A stretch of DNA of 30,665 nucleotides from positions 1 to 30,665 of the forward strand of contig CBESOB010000007.1 in NCBI GenBank assembly GCA_965530995.1, in the 5' to 3' direction. Below the pieces are notes generated by a model. The model was not told where the DNA came from and searched no databases. It saw only the letters and a list, made by a program, of their open reading frames with translations. Origin of the DNA: JABABD01 sp965530995. GTDB taxonomy: Bacteria > Bacteroidota > Bacteroidia > Flavobacteriales > Flavobacteriaceae. Made by a program: the position numbers and the translations under genes. Shown here piece after piece: positions 8,305 to 17,800 of this stretch (its first letter is position 1; every line of letters begins with the position of its first letter).

Positions 8305-8399
8305 AAATGGTTTTTAATAGTTAAGGTTCAATTTAATCAAATATTATACCATCATTGGATGCAAAAAGTATCAAAAGGTTGCGCGAGTAAGGGCGACTA

Positions 8400-11300
8400 T
8401 TAGAAATAAGCCTTTAACTGAATCGTGCCAGTGTGAATAGTGTTACTTGTTTCAGTTTTTCGACCAAAATAATTTAGGTTCAAATCCAGGAATTTAGTTA
8501 ATTTTTTTTGTGCCAAAAGACTCCATGTGAAATTGGTTCCTGGTTGCAGTCCTTCAAGCATCTGGTAGGCAACAGGCGAATTGGCCGAGCCTTCAAACGT
8601 ATTCGAAAACACATTGAACTCACCATTCAGGGCTACTTTCTGTAAGTTAGCGTACGAAAACGACAGCCCATATTTCTGTTGCTCTAGAACTTCCATCGCA
8701 TTAATGGTATTCTCCTTATTGGTCAATTGATAGAAAACATCAAAACGTGTATTGTCACTTAGTAAGTATGATAACTTCGGATTGAATCTAATAGCATCAA
8801 TATTAAAATTCTTACTGGTAAAATTCTCACTGATGTTCTCATTGTTACCCAAGCTGGATTCTATAGTAATCAACCAATTAGTGGCAAATTTATGATTGAA
8901 TGCCAACTGGTGGCTTTTTAAATTACTTTCTATAGACCCGATGGATAAAAGATTATTCGTTTTATTCACTAAATAAGTGTATGAAGTGGTATAGCGCTGC
9001 TTACCCCTATTATAAAACAATACATTCCTTAGATTCAGATTAAGAGCCAATTGATTATCAGAATTAGTAACGAATGGATTTATATCAAACCCATCTCCTT
9101 CTCTTCTAGTTTTTCTGTCAATTAAATATGAGGTTTGATTATAGAATTTGGACCAGAATTTCTTGATTCTGTTTTCTGATCCCGACCATTGTAATGGATT
9201 TATTGTGAGTATCTGGCTAAATCTGTTTTGATGTGTTTTTATAAACACTCTATTTGGCAATAAGACGCGTATATATGATCCTTGATCCTGGAATTGAGCG
9301 ATTTCAAATTCCTCCAATTCTTGAATGCCATTTTCATTATAATCGTTCCAAGTATAAATTCCCTGACCAGGCTCTACTTCTATATATGTAAAATCTTGTT
9401 GAGGCAATGTTCCAGAATTAGTTTCGAATACTGTATTCCAATTTATGAGATCTCCAAAAAAACGCTGACTGTATTGAAGTCTTGAATTCAATGATTTTTC
9501 GTCTTCCACAGTAGTATCTGTATTATTAAGCGTTCTATAATTTAAATATACAGACAGGTTAGTGCGTTTATTTTGAATCATCTTGGACTTCAAATAATAG
9601 GTGTTTGAAGTATTTACTTTTTCTAGGTTATTGTTCCTGATACTATCATTAATGCGATATTTATAGCCGACCTCAGCAAACACTTGTGTGCTGTCTCCGA
9701 TACCATAGAACACTTCGTAAGTATTGAACTTTTGACTGAGTGGTGTTAATTGCTGACTTGCAATTTCTGTTTGTTGATTATCCTCAATACTGAGTTTTGT
9801 TCCAACCCAGTTTTTATCGAAACTATAAGTTATTCTATTGAATGACCTTAAAAAATTGGATTCATTGATAGATGATCGTGCATTTAAGTAGCTTGAATTT
9901 GAATATATATGCCATTTCCCAAACATCAAATTGCTATTGAGAACATGACGATTACCGCTAAAATTCTCCGCATAATTAAGATGCTCAAAATTATAACTTG
10001 CACTACCTTTTATATTATGCGAGAGATTTAAACCTCCAGTAATCAAACTTTGATCTCCCAAAGGCATGTCTAAATTCCAATCCCTTGAGAATTCGGCATT
10101 GTACAATTGTTCTATGGATTGGTAGGTGTCATCAATAAAATCGGTATTCACAATTGCATTGAGATTCCATAAATTATCTGATTTAATGATAGTTTGAGCA
10201 ACTTCCAACTTTCCTGCAAAGCCATCATTACCAGCATCATCAAGTCCGGAAAATAAGTTTTGATCAAATTTACTTCCTGCTGCCTCAAAACTTATCGCCG
10301 TATTATCCGTCGGTCGGTAACTTCCATTAACAACGGCAATCTGCAATTTTTTAGGAGCCACTAGTTGAATAATAGGTTCGAAATTACCTTGCAGCACGCC
10401 AGCAATTGGTGGTACATATTGAAAGATATTACTGATTGCATTAGTACTACTCAAAATATAATTTCCCTGGTTATCCCCTAACAAGGTAAAGCGTACACTA
10501 AACAAATCATCATTCGGATCGTTAGAGAACACAAAGGCTTCAATGCCATTTATTAATTCTTTTTTATAGAGAATCCTATTCTCAGAAAAAACTTCAGGCA
10601 CTTCAGATGGTGCAACCATTAGTGATATATCGTTTCCAGCATTGGCCAGTATTTCGACTTGCTCTGTCGAAAGATTCTGTTGCAAAGATTGATTCTTGGC
10701 ATCTTTTTCTGAATATACAGACGCCCCTATGATTAGCTTGTCACTTTCGTGTTTCGCTCCTGCAAACGCTATGAATCTAGAATAATTTCGTTCACTATAT
10801 TGATAATCAACTGTAATACGCATTTCAGAAGTGATAGGATATGTAGCATTAAACCTAATTTCCCCAGCGTTGTAATCAATTACATAATCCTTGTTCTCCC
10901 CGCGTACAACAGTAACACCATTTACGTAAACTGTTTCACTTCCCGACACGATAAGAACATATAGCTCCCCATTTGGTCCTTGTAATTTATAAGGTCCTTG
11001 ATTCCCTTCTTGAGCGGTAAATTGACTCCTGCTGAATTGCCCTCTTACCAATGCCCCAGAGGCAAACACATTTGTGTTCACATCTCCTTGGCCTAAATCG
11101 GCATTAACGGCTAGGCCTTGTACTTTCTTTGTGAAATTCGCGAAATAAGACCCTGTATTTTGTAAGTCCACATCACCCGCTCGTATACGCCATTTTTCAC
11201 TATAGAGCTCTATGAATACCTCATCAAATTCATCGAGTCTTTGCGAATATCCACTTTCTTGTAACGGAATATTCGCATCTTGAATAGAAGCTCGAAGTGA

Positions 11301-11810
11301 CACTTTATCATTCAACTTTCCTGTGATCTGAAGATCTAATTCACTATTCAATACCGAATTCTGGTTGTTACCAACGGTCACACCCCGTGAAATACTACCT
11401 GAAGTGGTGAGTCCATCAAAGGGTATGAATGTATTTGTGGTTCTTGATCGTGATAGTTTGTATAATTTATTGAGATCATCCGTATCCTCCACAATAATAT
11501 TCTTATTAAGCTGAAAATATTCTTTGGTCAAGAAATCAGGGTAGCGAAGGTACTCCACGGTTACAGAGTCTTCCGAAATTGGATTATTGAATCTCAACAA
11601 TCCTTTGGCAAAATCTACGGTATACTCTGCAGAATCGATAACAGAACCATCTTTTCGCTTTATAATAAATTGCCTCGAATTGATGCTCACCGTATCAATA
11701 ACAATAGTATCAGATACCGGTAGTTTTTTAATTCTATAATTAGATGTTGTTTCTTGGGCATAACCCCAGAAACCAACAAAAAAAGCAAGCATATACAACC
11801 TAGTTTTCAT
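8400..11810 (-). CDS. Giant outer-membrane beta-barrel protein, function unknown
   Basis: An 1136-residue protein with a signal peptide (MKTRLYMLAFFVGFWGYAQ). Residues of about 20-110 form an Ig-like beta domain (VSDTIVIDTVSINSRQF). A conserved Bacteroidota block follows at about 140-360, containing GSISRGVTVGNNQNSVLNSE, DKVSLRASIQDANIPLQ, WRIRAGDVDL, GPYKLQGPNGELYVLIVSGS and ENKDYVIDYNAGEI. From about 360 to the end, alternating strands indicate a large membrane barrel, ending in the aromatic-terminated strand TIQLKAYF. The DYVIDY/GEIRF type of block also occurs in other very large barrel proteins of the phylum, so a role in transport or surface assembly is plausible but unproven. It is about half the length of SprA and lacks that protein's full architecture. 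It is transcribed divergently from xth. Confidence 0.72.
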   Translation of the reverse strand: MKTRLYMLAFFVGFWGYAQETTSNYRIKKLPVSDTIVIDTVSINSRQFIIKRKDGSVIDSAEYTVDFAKGLLRFNNPISEDSVTVEYLRYPDFLTKEYFQLNKNIIVEDTDDLNKLYKLSRSRTTNTFIPFDGLTTSGSISRGVTVGNNQNSVLNSELDLQITGKLNDKVSLRASIQDANIPLQESGYSQRLDEFDEVFIELYSEKWRIRAGDVDLQNTGSYFANFTKKVQGLAVNADLGQGDVNTNVFASGALVRGQFSRSQFTAQEGNQGPYKLQGPNGELYVLIVSGSETVYVNGVTVVRGENKDYVIDYNAGEIRFNATYPITSEMRITVDYQYSERNYSRFIAFAGAKHESDKLIIGASVYSEKDAKNQSLQQNLSTEQVEILANAGNDISLMVAPSEVPEVFSENRILYKKELINGIEAFVFSNDPNDDLFSVRFTLLGDNQGNYILSSTNAISNIFQYVPPIAGVLQGNFEPIIQLVAPKKLQIAVVNGSYRPTDNTAISFEAAGSKFDQNLFSGLDDAGNDGFAGKLEVAQTIIKSDNLWNLNAIVNTDFIDDTYQSIEQLYNAEFSRDWNLDMPLGDQSLITGGLNLSHNIKGSASYNFEHLNYAENFSGNRHVLNSNLMFGKWHIYSNSSYLNARSSINESNFLRSFNRITYSFDKNWVGTKLSIEDNQQTEIASQQLTPLSQKFNTYEVFYGIGDSTQVFAEVGYKYRINDSIRNNNLEKVNTSNTYYLKSKMIQNKRTNLSVYLNYRTLNNTDTTVEDEKSLNSRLQYSQRFFGDLINWNTVFETNSGTLPQQDFTYIEVEPGQGIYTWNDYNENGIQELEEFEIAQFQDQGSYIRVLLPNRVFIKTHQNRFSQILTINPLQWSGSENRIKKFWSKFYNQTSYLIDRKTRREGDGFDINPFVTNSDNQLALNLNLRNVLFYNRGKQRYTTSYTYLVNKTNNLLSIGSIESNLKSHQLAFNHKFATNWLITIESSLGNNENISENFTSKNFNIDAIRFNPKLSYLLSDNTRFDVFYQLTNKENTINAMEVLEQQKYGLSFSYANLQKVALNGEFNVFSNTFEGSANSPVAYQMLEGLQPGTNFTWSLLAQKKLTKFLDLNLNYFGRKTETSNTIHTGTIQLKAYF

Positions 11811-11823
11811 CCAGTAGTAAAAC

Positions 11824-11865
11824 TAATAATCGCCCAGATTATTATATCCGTTAATCTGCCGTTAA
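11824..11865. promoter_or_regulatory. Hairpin and CCGTTAA direct repeat between the giant barrel gene and xth
   Basis: The 112-bp divergent region holds two structures. TAATAATC (11824-11831) and GATTATTA (11837-11844) form a perfect 8-bp stem with a five-base loop just upstream of the barrel gene start, so it would lie in that gene's 5' leader. CCGTTAA occurs twice (11848-11854 and 11859-11865), 11 bp apart, or about one helical turn, as expected for two binding sites on the same DNA face. No regulator is known. Both patterns could be chance in AT-rich DNA. Confidence 0.35.
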
Positions 11866-11922
11866 ATAATAGCATAAAAGTAGGGCTTTATTTATTTTAG
11901 CTAAAACTACCAAACCATACAA

Positions 11923-12681
11923 ATGAAAATCATTTCCTATAACGTCAATGGTATCCGAGCTGCCATTAACAAGGGCTTTATTGATTGGCTTAAAAGTGCC
12001 GATCCTGATGTGATTTGCCTTCAAGAAATAAAGGCAATGAAGGAGCAATTAGACCTTACAATTTTTGAAGATGCCGGTTACAACTACAACTATTGGTATA
12101 GTGCCCAGAAAAAAGGATATAGTGGTGTCGCCATTTTAAGTAAGACAGAACCCGATCATATAGAATACGGGACAGGAATAGAATCAATGGATTTTGAGGG
12201 TCGTAATATTCGTGCTGATTTCGGTGACCTATCTGTTATGAGTATGTATTTACCTTCTGGAACAAATGATGCTAGGCTATCCCATAAATTTGAGTATATG
12301 GATTTAATACTTGACTATGTGACAAGGCTAAGAAAGAATAGACCGAATTTGGTGGTTTGTGGAGATTATAACATCTGTCATGAGCCTATTGACATTCATA
12401 ATCCTAAAATGAAAGGTGTTTCAGGTTTTTTACCTGAAGAGCGCGAATGGTTAGATAATTTTATTGATAGTGGACTTATTGATTCATTTAGATTCTTAAA
12501 TCCTGAAAACCAACAATTTAGTTGGTGGAGTTACCGTGCCAATGCCAGAGCTAATAACAAGGGATGGCGTTTGGATTATGCCATGGTTACAAAACCATTA
12601 CAAGAAAAGATAAAACGCGCCGTTATATTGACAGAAGCAGTGCATAGTGACCATTGCCCAATATTAGTAGAAATAGAATAA
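11923..12681 (+). CDS. xth: Exodeoxyribonuclease III (AP endonuclease)
   Basis: A 252-residue member of the exonuclease III/AP endonuclease family, which cuts DNA at abasic sites and removes damaged 3' ends during base excision repair. Active-site residues are all visible: N7 (SYNVNGIRAA), metal ligand E35 (ICLQEIKA), D148 and N150 (CGDYNICHEPIDIHNP), D218 (GWRLDYAM) and the final SDH box H241-S-D243-H244. Length and motif order are normal for the bacterial enzyme. It starts at an ATG with a TATTTTAG -7-like box about 30 bases upstream. The OmpA-type lipoprotein gene follows after ten bases, so the two are probably cotranscribed although functionally unrelated. Confidence 0.95.
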   Translation: MKIISYNVNGIRAAINKGFIDWLKSADPDVICLQEIKAMKEQLDLTIFEDAGYNYNYWYSAQKKGYSGVAILSKTEPDHIEYGTGIESMDFEGRNIRADFGDLSVMSMYLPSGTNDARLSHKFEYMDLILDYVTRLRKNRPNLVVCGDYNICHEPIDIHNPKMKGVSGFLPEEREWLDNFIDSGLIDSFRFLNPENQQFSWWSYRANARANNKGWRLDYAMVTKPLQEKIKRAVILTEAVHSDHCPILVEIE

Positions 12682-12691
12682 AATCTCAAAA

Positions 12692-13651
12692 ATGATCAAG
12701 AAACATTTAATAGTAATAGCACTAATTGGCCTGATTTCATCATGTGTATCACCAAAGGTCTATAAAGACCTAGAGAATAAATATGCAGATTTGAAAAAAG
12801 AACATCGTTCTCTTTCGGATGAAAATGAAGGTCTTTTAAAATCCAAGAACGAAACTGAAAACGCGCTAAACAAACTCAAGAAGCTTTATGACGAGACATT
12901 GGCTCAAAGAGACAAGCTCCAAAACGAATATACTGCAACAAAAAATAATCTTGATAATCTAAAATCGTCTTATGATGCTTTAGAAAAAAATAGTTCTACA
13001 GCTTTGGCTGCTAACTCTAAAAAAAATAGAGAATTATTGGCTCAGCTTGAAGCGAAAGAACAAGCTCTGGCTGCTGAAAGATCACGTTTGGATCAAATCA
13101 AGAAAGAGCTAGAAGCAAGGTCTAATCGCGTTCAAGAACTAGAAGGGTTGATAGCCTCTAAAGATGCAGCGATGCGCAGTCTAAAAGATGCTATTTCTGC
13201 AGCCTTGACCAATTTTGAAGGCAAAGGACTAACCGTCGAGCAACGAGACGGTAAGGTCTATATCTCGATGGAAAATAAATTGTTATTCAACTCTGGAAGC
13301 TGGGCAGTTGGTGTTGAAGGTCGTCAGGCTGTAAAGCAACTAGGCAGTGTCTTGGCAGAGAACCCAGAAATAGCCATCTTGATCGAGGGGCACACAGATA
13401 ATGTCCCTTACTCGGGAAATGGTCAAATGAAAGACAACTGGGACTTATCTACTAAAAGAGCGACTGCGATTGTGCAAATACTAAGGGAGAATAGCAAAAT
13501 CAAGGCTGAGAATCTCACTGCCGCTGGGCGAGGTGAATTTGCACCAATAGGCACTAATTCGACGGCGGAAGGCAAAGCCAAAAACAGACGCATTGAAGTA
13601 ATATTGACTCCTAAACTTGACGAAATAACGAAACTTTTAAATGATATTTAG
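12692..13651 (+). CDS. OmpA-family peptidoglycan-binding lipoprotein with coiled coil
   Basis: A 319-residue lipoprotein. The lipobox L-I-S-S-C places the acylated Cys at position 18. Residues of about 22-165 form a long coiled coil (LENKYADLKKEHRSL, ALAAERSRLDQIKKELEARS). Residues of about 190-310 are an OmpA C-terminal domain with the peptidoglycan-binding features GHTDN (about 235), LSTKRA, LTAAGRGEFAPIGTN and KNRRIEV. The protein should be tethered to the outer membrane by lipid and to the cell wall by its C-terminal domain, with the coiled coil spanning the space between. It is close to the start of its operon partner xth (10-bp gap) and is followed by a strong hairpin. Confidence 0.9.
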   Translation: MIKKHLIVIALIGLISSCVSPKVYKDLENKYADLKKEHRSLSDENEGLLKSKNETENALNKLKKLYDETLAQRDKLQNEYTATKNNLDNLKSSYDALEKNSSTALAANSKKNRELLAQLEAKEQALAAERSRLDQIKKELEARSNRVQELEGLIASKDAAMRSLKDAISAALTNFEGKGLTVEQRDGKVYISMENKLLFNSGSWAVGVEGRQAVKQLGSVLAENPEIAILIEGHTDNVPYSGNGQMKDNWDLSTKRATAIVQILRENSKIKAENLTAAGRGEFAPIGTNSTAEGKAKNRRIEVILTPKLDEITKLLNDI

Positions 13652-13675
13652 GTCTTGCCTAAACACTATATAAAT

Positions 13676-13716
13676 AAGACCATTCTAGTTTTATAAACTG
13701 AATGGTCTTTCTATAT
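13676..13716 (+). terminator. Hairpin terminator after the OmpA-type gene, with a competing arm
   Basis: AAGACCATTC (13676-13685) and GAATGGTCTT (13700-13709) form a perfect 10-bp stem, with further AGTTT/AAACT pairing inside the loop and a T-rich run after it. The left arm AAGACC could instead pair with GGTCTT at 13651-13656, which overlaps the OmpA-type stop codon. That creates two mutually exclusive folds. Confidence 0.75.
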
Positions 13717-13744
13717 TTGAAATAAATTAATCTGTCTATTGAAA

Positions 13745-14782
13745 ATGAAATATACTACACTTCCAAATACCGATATAAAAGTCAGCAAAATATGTCTAGG
13801 TACCATGACCTGGGGAAACCAGAACACCGAAGATGAAGGTCATGCCCAAATGGATATGGCCTTTGAAAAAGGTGTTAATTTTTTTGATACCGCGGAACTT
13901 TATCCTGTTCCGGCAACGGCAGAAATGTCAGGGAGAACAAGTGAAATTATAGGAAATTGGTTCAAGAAAACCGGTAATCGAGATAAGATTATCCTGGGAT
14001 CGAAAATAGCTGGACCTGGCGATTATACGGCGCACATTAGAACGACAGGATTTAGTGCTGACGCTATAAATGAGGCGGTTAATTTAGAATTGAAACGTTT
14101 ACAAACAGATTATATAGATCTATATCAGTTACATTGGCCAGAACGTCAGACCAATACGTTTGGGGTGCGAGATTACACCCCTACACCCAGTGATACATGG
14201 GAAGATAATTTCAATGAAGTTCTTCATTCTTTAGACCAAGTAATTAAAGCTGGGAAAATTCGTCATGTAGGCATATCCAATGAGAAAGCCTGGGGAATGA
14301 TGCGCTATTTGGAAGAGTCGAGAACGCATGATCTTCCTAGAATGGTTACGATACAAAATGCCTATTCGTTGTTAAATCGCGTATTTGAAGGTGATGCTGC
14401 AGAGATTTCCATACGCGAAAATATCGGGTTGTTGGCTTATTCTCCAATGGCATTTGGTGTGCTTTCAGGTAAATACATAAAGAATATTGAAGGAGACAAC
14501 GCGCGCTTAAAATTATTTCCACGATTTGCAAGGTATAGTAGTGAACAATCTACAGAAGCGACAAAAAGATACTTGCGAATAGCTGAAGAGAATAATATGA
14601 GTTTAGCACAAATGTCTTTGGCTTTTGTAACGCAACAACCATTTATCACTAGTAATATTATCGGGGCTACAAATTTGGAGCAATTAAAAGAAAATATCGA
14701 TAGTGTTAATATTACATTATCAGAGGGCATTTTAGAACAGATCAATGCGGTACATGCTATCATACCAAATCCTGCGCCATAA
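13745..14782 (+). CDS. Aldo/keto reductase, Tas-like
   Basis: A 345-residue NADPH-dependent aldo/keto reductase that should reduce aldehydes or ketones in the cytoplasm. Counted from the ATG at 13745, the catalytic tetrad is D48 and Y53 (NFFDTAELYPVP), K87 (ILGSKIAG) and H130 (LYQLHWPER). NADPH-binding features follow in IRHVGISNEKAWGM and the late segment FITSNIIGATNLEQL. The long insertion after QLHWPERQTNTFG and the TAELYPVPAT segment match the Tas/YghZ-like branch. A TTG two codons upstream (13739) is in frame, but the ATG is preferred. It is a single-gene unit between two hairpins. The natural substrate is unknown. Confidence 0.92.
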   Translation: MKYTTLPNTDIKVSKICLGTMTWGNQNTEDEGHAQMDMAFEKGVNFFDTAELYPVPATAEMSGRTSEIIGNWFKKTGNRDKIILGSKIAGPGDYTAHIRTTGFSADAINEAVNLELKRLQTDYIDLYQLHWPERQTNTFGVRDYTPTPSDTWEDNFNEVLHSLDQVIKAGKIRHVGISNEKAWGMMRYLEESRTHDLPRMVTIQNAYSLLNRVFEGDAAEISIRENIGLLAYSPMAFGVLSGKYIKNIEGDNARLKLFPRFARYSSEQSTEATKRYLRIAEENNMSLAQMSLAFVTQQPFITSNIIGATNLEQLKENIDSVNITLSEGILEQINAVHAIIPNPAP

Positions 14783-14784
14783 AA

Positions 14785-14816
14785 GAAAACCCTCATCAAT
14801 AAAGACAAGGGCTTTC
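14785..14816. terminator. Weak bidirectional hairpin between convergent genes
   Basis: GAAAACCCT (14785-14793) and AGGGCTTTC (14808-14816) pair with one mismatch around a 14-base loop. It lies between the aldo/keto reductase stop and the stop of the giant T9SS protein on the other strand. The A-rich left side and T-rich right side suit termination in both directions, but the stem is short and mismatched. Confidence 0.45.
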
Positions 14817-14837
14817 AGCATCGGATTAATAGCTAAA

Positions 14838-17800
14838 TTACTCCAAAATGATTTTTTTATTGAGCTTGAGGTTATCCTCGGTTATGAGGTTCACTAGGTA
14901 GACCCCAGAACTAAGGTCGCCGATATAAACACCATTATTCAAGGTATTTTTCTCTATGTTATTAAATGTCCTAACTGCCTGTCCAAGCATATTTGTTAGG
15001 GACATGCTCTTTACATTTTGATCAAGACCTTTTACTATAAGCATGTCTTGTCCATTGTCCATAAAGATCAACAGGGTATCCAAAATGGCATCATTGACTG
15101 AAAGTGTAGGGTTCGTAAAAATTACTTTGAATCTGTTAGTAAATGTGCCTGACTCTGATGTAAAATTATAAGGTTCTGTGCTTCTTAAGTCATATATACT
15201 ACCCGTTAAGTTATCTCGTATCAGTAAAGGTTGACTTTCAGGGATGTTCGTTATTTCAGTTGATTTCAAGGTATGGGTGAAATTGCCTGAAGAATGCATA
15301 ACCAGGTTCACTTCCTTTTCAGGTGTGATCGGAGCGAAAGCTTGTATGACATATTGTTCACCGTTGAAGATACTGCCCATATCATCCGCAGGTGGATTAG
15401 TGATCAAACCACCATCATAACCATAATCGAAACCATCAGTGGTGAAGTCACTAAAGCCTAATACGAAACTTCTACTGGCTCCATTAGAAACACCGAATTC
15501 CAATCGTAGTATTTGCATTTCATCAACCCTGTTCTCTGTAGATGATTCTTCTGTCACAGGTTCATTCCCATCCCTGAAGAATGACGAGCCGCTATTTGGA
15601 TCGACCCCATCAGCATCACTTTCCTTGATAAATACTCGTTGTCCGTTATTGAACTCAATATCACCATTATTGACAATTTCTACGAAAAAACCTTGACCTA
15701 CTGGTAAATAGTAGGTAGGAATTTTGATACCCTGTGTTTGAACTTGGTCCGCAATAGGAATACCAGGATATTGATACGCTCGCTCAGTAGCGAAATTATT
15801 AATGAATCCATAACCGCCTTCATATTCTGCAAGCCAATGTGATGTTCCTGCCCACTGTTCCCATAACAAGATGGTTCCTTGGATAACTCCTGCATTATCA
15901 CTGATGAATTGTCTGGCATCCAAAGCCGATGGATACGGGTTCCCGATAAGTGTGGTTGTCAAGGTGACATCCTGTTCACTTTCATTGCCTGCATCAGGCA
16001 CATCGGTTGCTGGGATAAGGATAGTCCCGTTGTTTGGTTTCCCTACAAAGGTATATTGTTGTTCGGTTCCAGCATTTCCAGTTCCTTTCTGTGTGTATCC
16101 TACGCCTGGTTGTATGTCACTTCCTGGAGCCAAAGTCACCCAATCGTAATAGGTAATCCCATTCTGGAAGGTGTATAGCCAACGGTCACTGATCTTGCCC
16201 ACTTCATCATACGCGGAGGTGAACTGCATGGCAGTGGTTCCAATACCATCCATGAGCATATCGATGTTGAAAGGGCTGTTATTGGTATTGTTGCTTGTGC
16301 GATTATTGTCACTAAGTGCGGTGGCACCTGTAATACCCACTGGTGATGACCAATAGTTGTACCAATAGAAATCATTATTTCCTTCCTGGCGTCTCAGTAT
16401 TTTTCCTGTGGCTGAAGTGACCAGATCGCTGTTTCTTGATTGTATGAGTTGGGAATCATCTGCTAGGTCAAGAGTTCCATCCAATTGTAATAACCAATTG
16501 TTGGTGATGGCATTATCGCCACTAACAGTTAAAGTTCTTCCAGTATCTATCATCAAGCCCAATTGGCTATGCGAGTCGGATGTTGTTATATGATTTTTTA
16601 TAGAGACAATGCTCCAATCCTTATTGTTTGCTACATCTTCGATGTCCCAGACATCACCATGAAGCCATGTGCCTTCTGTGGTCCAAGTACCGTCAGAAAC
16701 TGTTTCGTATGGCATCGGTGCGGTTTGTGGTTGTACCGTGATTATATTCTTGAGGTCAGCATCACGTCCATAACCAGAGGCATCTGTGGTCTTACCTGTG
16801 AGAATTTTAGTCATTGGGTAATAGGCCTGTAAATTGGCCCATGGTAAGGCTGTATTTGTAGCGATATCCGTAATATTCTTATTCATGATGGCTCCCTTGA
16901 TATTCGCCCCATCTTGCTCTATCTCTTGATAGACCATTTGCTGTAACTGACTATCAGTCAAGACGGCATTGAAGACACGCACTTCATCGATAGCACCTTT
17001 GAAATAGGAGTTGTCCAATCTAGAATGACGACCGATATTGAAATCTGGATGTGCATAAATAGGATTAGTAGACAATGTCCCCGCAGGAATGGAACCCGAT
17101 TGTTCCAATTCACCATTGACATATAACTTGGTCATTCCTGAAGTACCTTTATAACTAATAGCCACATGATACCATTGATCAGTATCCAAGGTGATCGTCG
17201 AACTCGAACCATAGGCTGAGCTTCCCATACTTGTAATATAGTAGGAGTGCAATTTTTTGGTCGTGCCGTCCACGTAAATACGCATGTGGCTTTGTCCTGC
17301 GACATCACCATTACTTATGAAAGTAGGGTCGAGTTTGATCCAGGCCATGATGGTGGCATCTGGCCAGCCTCCCATAAAAGAAGTTTCTGCAATATGGTCA
17401 TCGATACCATCAAAATCTACAGAAGCCGATTCGATGAATACATCGATAGCATCGCGATAGTCCAAGTCTCCGCCCATGGCAAGATCGCTATCGGTATCCG
17501 GCAAAATGGACAGGTCTGTAGGGTCTTCTATATCTTCATTAACATCGATAGTTAAATCATTTACTCCGTTGGTTTCAAATATATTATCCAAGCCATCTGC
17601 ATCATCATCTGCAGAAGAGACAATGGCATCAGCCATTCCGTTTTCTTGAATATCTGGAGTACCATCATTGTCTGAATCAAAATCAGTAAAATCAGGAGTG
17701 TTATCATTATCCGTATCTTCTGGGATTAACCCAGAGCCATAAACCGTTGGTATTCCTGTCACAGGATCAACCGTCACTGACGGTAAGATATAAAGGTTGG

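Noticed and set aside
8400..11810. Possible SprA, the T9SS translocon channel
   Set aside because: The protein is about half the expected length and lacks the repeated SprA architecture. Only a general likeness to large Bacteroidota barrels is seen.
14437..14808. Open frame of 123 codons on the minus strand inside the aldo/keto reductase
   Set aside because: The plus-strand gene has all four catalytic residues and the full family length, so the antisense frame is a by-product of its codons.
15439..17555. Several open frames of 60-100 codons on the plus strand opposite paralogue 1
   Set aside because: They have no recognisable domains or start context and mirror the acidic, repetitive coding of the long gene on the other strand. 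The true gene has signal peptide, domains and sorting signal in one frame.
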